Below, piece by piece: positions 58,368-64,000 of a DNA stretch of 64,000 bases. The translations under genes were made by a program, and so were the position numbers. Position 1 is the first letter of the stretch; each line of letters begins with the position of its first letter. The DNA comes from RGIG2041 sp045537695 (lineage in GTDB: Bacteria > Bacillota > Clostridia > UBA1381 > UMGS1253): the NCBI GenBank assembly GCA_045537695.1, contig JAZSQB010000069.1:5127-69126 (forward strand). The letters are read 5' to 3'. A model generated the notes under the pieces. The model saw only the letters and a program-made list of their open reading frames with translations. It ran no database searches and was not told the origin of the DNA.

Positions 58368-60827
58368 TTATTTCTTCAAACCAAGCATCTCTACGCTTTC
58401 ATCGCGCATCTTGTACTTCAAAATCTTACCTGCCGCATTCATCGGGAATTCCTTGACAAACACGAAGTAGCGCGGCACCTTATGGCGCGCAATAGATGCG
58501 TTGCCGTATTCGCGCATTTCGTTTTCGTCCGCTTCCTCGCCTTTATGCAGAATAATCCACGCGCAGCACTCTTCGCCGTAGCGCTCATCCGGCACGCCGA
58601 CCACCTGCACATCCCTTACCTTCGGATGCGTTAGATAAAACTCCTCAATTTCTCTCGGGTAGAGGTTTTCGTCATCGCGGATAATCATATCCTTGAGACG
58701 ACCGGTTACCTTATAGTAGCCGTCCGGCGTGCGACAGCAGATATCGCCCGAATGGAGCCAACCGTCCGCATCAATCGTCTGCGCCGTTGCTTCCGGCATT
58801 TTGTAGTAGCCCTTCATAATGTTAAAGCCGCGTGCAACAAATTCGCCGCTCTCGCCATCCGGCAGTTCTTCCCCTGTTTCCGGGTCAATGACCTTACATT
58901 CCACGCCTGGAAACGGCGAACCCACCGTTTCTACACGGTGGTCAATATCTTCATTGACTTCGCCCATCGTGCAGCCCGGCGAAGCCTCAGTCTGCCCGTA
59001 TACAGAGATAATCTCACGCATATTCATTTCATCTGCCGCACGGCGCATCAAATCCGCAGGACAGTTTGCGCCTGCCATAATACCCGTACGCATATATGAA
59101 AAGTCCGTCTTTGCAAAATCCGCGTGGTTAAACATCGCAATAAACATCGTCGGTACGCCGTTAAAGCACGTAATGTGCTCATCGTTAACGCACGCGAGCG
59201 ACGATTTCGGCGAGAAATACGGCATCGGGCACAGTGTGCCGCCGTGCGTCATCGTCGAGGTCATGGAAAGCACCATACCGAAGCAATGAAACATCGGCAC
59301 CTGAATCATCATACGATCCGCCGTGGATAAATCCATACGGTCGCCAATGGTTTTACCGTTGTTGACAATATTTCTGTGCGTCAGCATAACGCCTTTCGGA
59401 AAACCGGTTGTACCGGAGGTATACTGCATGTTGCACACATCATCCGGCTTTACGAGGGATGCGCGGCGGCGCACTTCTTCCTGTGGAACAAAATTGCTTC
59501 GCTCCAGCATTTTTTCCCAGGTAAGACAGCCGTCCATCTCAAACCCAACCGTTACGACATTGCGCAAGAACGGCAGATTCTTCGAATACAGCGGCTCACC
59601 CGGCTTGAGGCTTTTCAGCTCCGGACAAAGCTCTTCAATAATTTCTTTATAGTTGATATCCTTGCAATCCTCAATCATCACAAGCGTATGCGTATCCGAC
59701 TGCTTTAAAAGATACTCAATTTCGTGAATTTTGTAAGCGGTATTCACCGTAACCAGCACCGCACCGATTTTTGTGGTTGCCCAAAAGGTAATAAACCACG
59801 CCGGCACGTTGGTTGCCCAGATGGCAACATGGTCGCCCGCCTTTACGCCGAGCGAAATCAGCGCCGCTGCACACTCATCCACATCGCGGCGGAACTGCGC
59901 ATAGGTACGTGTATAATCCAGGGTCGTATATTTAAATGCATACTGGTCCGGATACTTTTCCACCATTTTATCGAGCACATCCGAAAAAGTTGCCTCAATG
60001 ACATCGTACTTTTTCCAGACAAAGGTGCCCGTCTTATCGCGATTATAATAGGTGCGGTCGTATTCCTTCTTCGTGCGCGACAGATTTGCAATGTAGTTTG
60101 CAAAATGCGTCAGCACAATATCCGCATCCTGAATTTCTTCATTCCATGCCACGCAGATATAGCCATCGAAATTGAGCGAAGACAGCGCGTTGATTACGTT
60201 GGTCACCGGCAATTCACCCTCGCCAATGAGCACCTTTTTGCCGTCCTTCATATCGCCAAGGCGCACATATTTAATGTATGCACCCAAGGTCTTGATGGTT
60301 GTATCCGCACTTTCACCGGCGTTAAAATACGTTTCTCTCGTATTCCAGGCTACGCCGATGGCTGCCGAAGAAAAGAAATTGATTAAATCAATCACGTTCT
60401 CCGTTTCCGCAAGATAGCCTGCCGTTTCAAATAAAATCTGCACATCCGCAGCTTCCGCACGACGAATTGCCGCCATCAGCTTCGAGGCGAGCACTGCCGT
60501 GTCCGTTTTTTCCATAATGCGCACAATCACGCGCTCCACGCCGGCATTTCTTGCCATATCCACATATTTTACAAGCGCTTCTTCCGTCGCCTGCTCACTC
60601 TCTACGGCATACGGATAGCGCAGTGCGGAAACCGCCAAGCCGCGGTTAAATAGCTTGCGCTTTGCGTCCGCATTGCGGTCACTTCTTAAAATACTATCGT
60701 AATGCTGTTTTCTCTCTGCAACTGCATCATAGATTTCAAAACCGGCATAGCCATAGTCATAGGCGTAACGGCACGTATCCAGAAAGGAAGGTCTGTTTAC
60801 GTTTTTCGTTGAAAATATCAGCTTCAT
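58368..60827 (-). CDS. Fusion: xylose-isomerase-like TIM barrel + acyl-CoA synthetase
   Basis: An 819-residue two-domain protein. Residues about 1-255 form an AP-endonuclease-2/sugar-phosphate isomerase-epimerase barrel (MKLIFSTKNVNRPSFLDTCR, GYAGFEIYD, ILFETAGYL, YVRLGDMKDGK, GYICVAW). Residues about 285-819 are a complete AMP-forming acyl-CoA synthetase: YTSGTTGFPKGV (about 473-484), SVYGQTEASPG (about 620), LHSGD (about 705), GRLKDMIIRDDENLYPREIE (about 720-739) and the catalytic Lys in NAAGKILKYK (about 803). The usual RGGEN is RDDEN. It lies two bases after the LeuA-like gene under Leu T-box control. The substrate is unknown. Confidence 0.85.
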   Translation of the reverse strand: MKLIFSTKNVNRPSFLDTCRYAYDYGYAGFEIYDAVAERKQHYDSILRSDRNADAKRKLFNRGLAVSALRYPYAVESEQATEEALVKYVDMARNAGVERVIVRIMEKTDTAVLASKLMAAIRRAEAADVQILFETAGYLAETENVIDLINFFSSAAIGVAWNTRETYFNAGESADTTIKTLGAYIKYVRLGDMKDGKKVLIGEGELPVTNVINALSSLNFDGYICVAWNEEIQDADIVLTHFANYIANLSRTKKEYDRTYYNRDKTGTFVWKKYDVIEATFSDVLDKMVEKYPDQYAFKYTTLDYTRTYAQFRRDVDECAAALISLGVKAGDHVAIWATNVPAWFITFWATTKIGAVLVTVNTAYKIHEIEYLLKQSDTHTLVMIEDCKDINYKEIIEELCPELKSLKPGEPLYSKNLPFLRNVVTVGFEMDGCLTWEKMLERSNFVPQEEVRRRASLVKPDDVCNMQYTSGTTGFPKGVMLTHRNIVNNGKTIGDRMDLSTADRMMIQVPMFHCFGMVLSMTSTMTHGGTLCPMPYFSPKSSLACVNDEHITCFNGVPTMFIAMFNHADFAKTDFSYMRTGIMAGANCPADLMRRAADEMNMREIISVYGQTEASPGCTMGEVNEDIDHRVETVGSPFPGVECKVIDPETGEELPDGESGEFVARGFNIMKGYYKMPEATAQTIDADGWLHSGDICCRTPDGYYKVTGRLKDMIIRDDENLYPREIEEFYLTHPKVRDVQVVGVPDERYGEECCAWIILHKGEEADENEMREYGNASIARHKVPRYFVFVKEFPMNAAGKILKYKMRDESVEMLGLKK

Positions 60828-60829
60828 CC

Positions 60830-62218
60830 TTACGCCTCCTCAAATACAATCTTGTTGAGCGCATTGATATAGGCTCTGATACTGGCAGCCACGATGTCTG
60901 TCGAGCTACCGTTGCCGGAATAAAGCTTGCCACCCACGCGCAGCTTCACAAGCGCAGAACCGAGCGCCTCTTTACCGTCGGTCACGGACTGAATCTGGAA
61001 ATCATCCAGCTCATAGTGATAGCCGATGCTCTGCTCAATCGCACGGAATACCGAGTCAATCGGACCGTCCCCCGTGCTGACACCACACAGAATTTCATCG
61101 CCGCAACGCAATGTCACCTGCGACATCGCCGTGGTTAAATTGCCGCAGCTGGTCGAATAGCTCTCAAAATGATAGGTCGACGGTGCCTGCATCGCTGTAC
61201 TTGCAATCAAGGCTTCAAACTCTTTTGCGCCCACGGTGCCCTTCTTTTCGCAAACCTGCATCAGGGCTTTATGCACCTTGCCGTTATCTTCATCGGACAA
61301 ATCATAACCGAGCACACCGGCAGCATGTGCCACATCGGAAAGTGTGCTGTCCTCATCGAGTAAAATCTTCTTCTTTTCGCTGACAACACTCACGCTGTCA
61401 TAGCCCTCGTGCTGAATTTTTGTAAGCAAATCCGCAATACTTGCGTGGATTTTTGTATTGACCAAAGATACGCTTGCGCCAACATCTTCCCCGCGCGCAG
61501 AAACTGCGTTGGAAAGCTCGCCCATCGAGAGCACATCATCGCCAACCATTGCGCACTTAAGACCGTCCGCACCGGCGCCAACTGCCGAAAATGCCGCAGC
61601 CACTGCCATACCGATGTGCGTGGAAACCTGCACATAAACCGGTACATCCACTTCTTTTTTAAGCGCTTCTACCAGGGTTGCAATTTCCGCCGGCAACGAT
61701 ACGCCAGCATCATCGCAAACCGTAACCAAGGTCGCACCGTTCTCTACTGCCATTTTTGCTGCCTGCACAAGGAATTCCAAATCTGCACGTGTTGCATCCA
61801 ATGCCGCAAATTCCACATCTGCGCAAAGCGCTTTCGCCGCCTGCGTCAGTTCCGCAATTTTGGCAAGCATTTTATCGGACTTAACGTGGTAGGTATACTC
61901 CATCTGTACCGTCGAGGTCGGCACTTCCACCTGCAGTCTCGGCTTTGCCGCTTCGCGGATGCATTCCCATGCGTTGCTCACTTCTGCCGCCGAAAAACCG
62001 ACCGGCAAAGCCAGCACACTGTTTTTCACATTCGCCGCAATCGTTTTATATATAATGGTGTCTTCGCGCACATTCTTAAGCGGTGCAAGCTCAATGGCAT
62101 CCACGCCCAAGCCGTCTGCGCACGCTGCAATCGCCGTTTTTTCGCGAAACAAAAGCGAAACCTCGCGATCCTGCGCCAGCTTTTTTAATGTGATATCGGT
62201 TACATTGATTTTTTTCAT
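60830..62218 (-). CDS. 2-isopropylmalate-synthase-like protein lacking canonical active-site motifs
   Basis: A 462-residue protein with the LeuA layout: HMGL-type TIM barrel (about 1-270), a linker, and a C-terminal LeuA allosteric/dimer domain (about 335-462, FQIQSVTDGKEALGSALVKL and VAASIRAYINALNKI). The expected DTTLRDGEQ is VTDITLKKLAQ. The expected metal-binding HxHND reads QVSTH before IGMAVAAAFSAVGAGAD, and the DTVG loop is CDDAG. Normal isopropylmalate synthase chemistry is therefore unlikely. It may have another activity, or be a leucine-binding regulatory protein. The ATG at 62218 follows AAGGGGA; the frame is open further into the T-box. Confidence 0.75.
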   Translation of the reverse strand: MKKINVTDITLKKLAQDREVSLLFREKTAIAACADGLGVDAIELAPLKNVREDTIIYKTIAANVKNSVLALPVGFSAAEVSNAWECIREAAKPRLQVEVPTSTVQMEYTYHVKSDKMLAKIAELTQAAKALCADVEFAALDATRADLEFLVQAAKMAVENGATLVTVCDDAGVSLPAEIATLVEALKKEVDVPVYVQVSTHIGMAVAAAFSAVGAGADGLKCAMVGDDVLSMGELSNAVSARGEDVGASVSLVNTKIHASIADLLTKIQHEGYDSVSVVSEKKKILLDEDSTLSDVAHAAGVLGYDLSDEDNGKVHKALMQVCEKKGTVGAKEFEALIASTAMQAPSTYHFESYSTSCGNLTTAMSQVTLRCGDEILCGVSTGDGPIDSVFRAIEQSIGYHYELDDFQIQSVTDGKEALGSALVKLRVGGKLYSGNGSSTDIVAASIRAYINALNKIVFEEA

Positions 62219-62249
62219 TTCAAAAAATCCCCTTCCTTGAGACTGTTGC

Positions 62250-62537
62250 AAAAAAAATGCCTTCGTCTCTTTGATTTTTGAAAGAGACGAAAGCGTCAAA
62301 TTCTCACTTAACCTTCCGCGGTACCACTCTTCTTCATCCAACGGATGCCCTTTCGATGCAAACACATCTTGACTCTGTAACGGGAGTGCCCGTCTGCCCT
62401 TACGCACCATAGGTTTCACGGCAGCTGCTCCGCGGTGAGTTCTGCAAATCTTTCCCAATGCCTCGCAGCAACCGGCATCTCTCTCCAGGCGAAAGGATTC
62501 TGCGTACTATTCCGCATCAATGCATTTTTATAACATT
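62250..62537 (-). promoter_or_regulatory. T-box riboswitch, leucine (CUC specifier)
   Basis: On the minus strand the leader has a stem I with AGAGAGATGCCGG...GGTTGCTGCGAGGCAT. The specifier-loop sequence GAACTCACC has the CUC codon at 62437-62439. The T-box motif AGAGTGGTACCGCGG is at 62316-62330. The terminator pairs GCTTTCGTCTCTTT (62281-62294) with AAAGAGACGAAGGC (62259-62272), followed by eight T. Uncharged tRNA-Leu should stabilise the antiterminator and switch on the two downstream genes. Confidence 0.93.
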
Positions 62538-62543
62538 AGATTT

Positions 62544-62572
62544 AATATAGCATATTTCCCGCACGTTGTCAA
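62544..62572 (-). promoter_or_regulatory. Promoter of the Leu T-box operon
   Basis: Minus-strand TTGACA (62567-62572), 17-base spacer, TATATT (62544-62549). Confidence 0.8.
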
Positions 62573-62579
62573 GCTTTTT

Positions 62580-63257
62580 TTAAATTATCCCGAACAGAAC
62601 AAACCCAATGGTGTTAATCGCAAAATTTGCAAACATATGCACCAACCACGAAGGATAGATTGTGCCGCTCTTCGCATTGAGATAATTAAAGATCAGTCCG
62701 CCGGCAAAAAGACCGATTAGCACAATTGCAAACACCGGCAGCGAAAACCATCCGAGCATCATCGCAACGTGATAAAGTGCAAACACGACGGCACTGAAAA
62801 TGTAGGCAAAGCGCTGCCCCGTCAGCTTCTGCAGATTCAAAAATGCAAAGCCGCGGAAGAAAAACTCCTCTAACAGCGAGTTGACAAACGAGATATACAG
62901 CGATACATAAATAAAGTTCTTGCCATGCACGCCGATGTTCTGTGTCAGGCTCTTGGTGATGTTTGAAAAATCAAACACGCCTCTGAGCAAAAAATAGCCG
63001 CCCAGAATCACTGCAAAAACGCCAAGCCCTAGCCCAAGTGCCGGCAAAATGCTTTTTCTGTCTATCCGAAACAATGGCAAGACACTAAGCGAAGCATCTA
63101 TACGTGCATACAGCGCCGGAACGCCTAAAAACAGCACGAGCTTGATGGCGGATTTAGCAAAGTAATTCACCTGCAGCACACCGTCCACCACTGCCATCAC
63201 GGCGCAAAACAGCACAACGAGTGCGCACAGTAAATATATGCGTTTTTTGTTTTGCAT
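62580..63257 (-). CDS. CPBP-family intramembrane glutamic protease
   Basis: A 225-residue polytopic protein with about seven hydrophobic segments. The CPBP (Abi/Rce1-like) catalytic motifs are present: EEFFFRGF (about 123-130), FALYHVAM (about 156-163) and a final FNYLNAKSG region with a conserved Asn. Members cleave prenylated or other membrane proteins, or serve in bacteriocin self-immunity; no such locus is visible here. Its stop codon lies near the T-box operon promoter. Confidence 0.9.
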   Translation of the reverse strand: MQNKKRIYLLCALVVLFCAVMAVVDGVLQVNYFAKSAIKLVLFLGVPALYARIDASLSVLPLFRIDRKSILPALGLGLGVFAVILGGYFLLRGVFDFSNITKSLTQNIGVHGKNFIYVSLYISFVNSLLEEFFFRGFAFLNLQKLTGQRFAYIFSAVVFALYHVAMMLGWFSLPVFAIVLIGLFAGGLIFNYLNAKSGTIYPSWLVHMFANFAINTIGFVLFGII

Positions 63258-63313
63258 ATGTATTACCCCTTGTGTATCAAAGAGGACATCTTGTAACGTC
63301 CTCTCCTATAACA

Positions 63314-63916
63314 TTATTCCAATACAAATTTATCGAAAAATTCCGGTCGGTGATAATCCGGTTCCGGCACATCAATCGGATAGTAAGTCAAATAGTGCGT
63401 GTTCTCCACTTCGTCGCCGCATTTATATAAATTACCGTACATCACCTTGTCACATTTGCCGAAATTACGCTCAATAAATTCAAACGGCACCGTAAACATC
63501 AGATTCCATTCCTTGTCATCCACTTCGCTTTTTGCGCCGAAGTATTTTTTATCCTCCGTCGGGAACGCGGAATCATCGCGTCCTGTACGGATACCAAGAT
63601 ACATCGTACCGAACGGATTAAACTCAAAATTCAAATAGCGCGGGTCATCCACATTCGGGCGGAAGAAAAATTCCATACAGCTATCCTTGCAAACATCTCC
63701 ATTTTGCTTAGTTTCGCGCGCCAGGAGCGGCTGTTCCTGCGTGGTAAGCTTAATGTGTATACCAAAATTGCTGTATAAAATGCGCGCTTGCATCCCTGGA
63801 TTATACGGATAGTCTTCTTTCCAGTTGAGCTGTTGCAGCTCGGCAAGCTCTGCTTGTTCCCACGCGGCATCGCAGAGCGTTGTAATCGGTGTTTCTGTCT
63901 TTCTGATTATATACAT
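63314..63916 (-). CDS. CBM9-like carbohydrate-binding domain protein
   Basis: A 200-residue protein that matches stand-alone family 9-like carbohydrate-binding modules. ARILYSNFGIHIKLTTQE, then GDVCKDSCMEFFFRPNVDD, YLNFEFNPFGTMYLG and the C-terminal FDKFVLE are typical. There is no signal peptide, so it appears cytoplasmic. The ATG at 63916 has GGAGGAGAGG. The role is unknown; it may bind sugars or be a remnant catalytic partner. Confidence 0.82.
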   Translation of the reverse strand: MYIIRKTETPITTLCDAAWEQAELAELQQLNWKEDYPYNPGMQARILYSNFGIHIKLTTQEQPLLARETKQNGDVCKDSCMEFFFRPNVDDPRYLNFEFNPFGTMYLGIRTGRDDSAFPTEDKKYFGAKSEVDDKEWNLMFTVPFEFIERNFGKCDKVMYGNLYKCGDEVENTHYLTYYPIDVPEPDYHRPEFFDKFVLE

Positions 63917-64000
63917 AATCCTCTCCTCCATTTCTCTATTTATAGTATTATAAAAAGCTTCAAAAGTCAACGAAAAAAACTTTGCGAAAAAGCAAAAAAT

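Noticed and set aside
53605..58470. Plus-strand frames opposite the heparinase-like gene
   Set aside because: Numerous short frames without start signals or recognisable domains; the minus-strand gene is continuous with a signal peptide and promoter.
62219..62458. N-terminal extension of the LeuA-like protein
   Set aside because: The extra codons are the T-box antiterminator and terminator sequence.

Overview
The window looks like a chromosomal segment of a spore-forming, anaerobic member of the Clostridia (Bacillota). It carries a complete spoIIIAA-AH operon, a SpoIVFB-type M50 protease, CwlD, a SpoIIQ-like LytM protein, a BofC-like protein, a type III glutamine synthetase, a type III pantothenate kinase, a Leu T-box and the edge of a [FeFe]-hydrogenase-associated locus. 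No species can be named from the sequence alone.

Layout. 1-3015: hydrogenase-linked genes, BirA and YchF, all minus strand. 3016-16600: a clearly AT-richer, mostly plus-strand accessory region inserted at the 5' end of ychF. It consists of two cargo blocks. Block 1 holds a VTC/DUF4956/secreted protein/CotH kinase operon, a two-component system and an IS3-family element. Block 2 holds an AraC regulator divergent from an AtuA/DUF4387/M20 amidohydrolase/two-subunit hydratase operon. The blocks are separated and bordered by repeated end sequences (TGACACC direct repeats plus a leftward promoter). A duplicated fragment of the ychF start (MKLGIV plus its Shine-Dalgarno sequence) lies at the junction. 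This reads as two integrative elements in tandem without an integrase gene. 16744-20713: GH88 unsaturated glucuronyl hydrolase with a coupled HTH protein, MalQ, an alpha/beta hydrolase and tRNA-Gly(GCC). 20900-25557: SpoIVFB and a tiny partner, MetK, an XRE regulator, a HAD phosphatase and MgsA. 25646-35346: a cell-shape and division run (minE, minD, minC, PBP2, mreD, mreC, maf, Gx transporter, NusG-II, U32, zapA, NUDIX) without mreB. 35484-43283: BofC-like protein, cysteine desulfurase plus DUF3343 carrier, cwlD, asp23 and the spoIIIA operon. 43429-53238: plus-strand genes (DUF1292, a probable 6S RNA, methyltransferase, M23, CDF transporter, WG-repeat protein, CCA transferase, YfcE, CoaX) interrupted by minus-strand glnN. 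53697-63916: a 1503-residue secreted heparinase II/III-like protein, an operon under a Leu T-box, a CPBP protease and a CBM9-like protein.

How the genes work together. The sporulation genes cover the feeding-tube channel (SpoIIIA plus a SpoIIQ candidate), pro-sigma-K processing (SpoIVFB) and cortex modification (CwlD). The heparinase-like lyase and GH88 are a plausible lyase/unsaturated-uronide hydrolase pair for glycosaminoglycan or uronic-acid glycans, although they are not adjacent. The most unusual items are: the ychF-anchored tandem islands; the VTC/CotH operon with its matching Met/Pro/Gly-rich sequences; the AtuA/DUF4387/hydratase operon; and the Leu T-box operon, which encodes a 2-isopropylmalate-synthase-like protein lacking its expected active-site motifs and a sugar-isomerase-type TIM barrel fused to an acyl-CoA synthetase.
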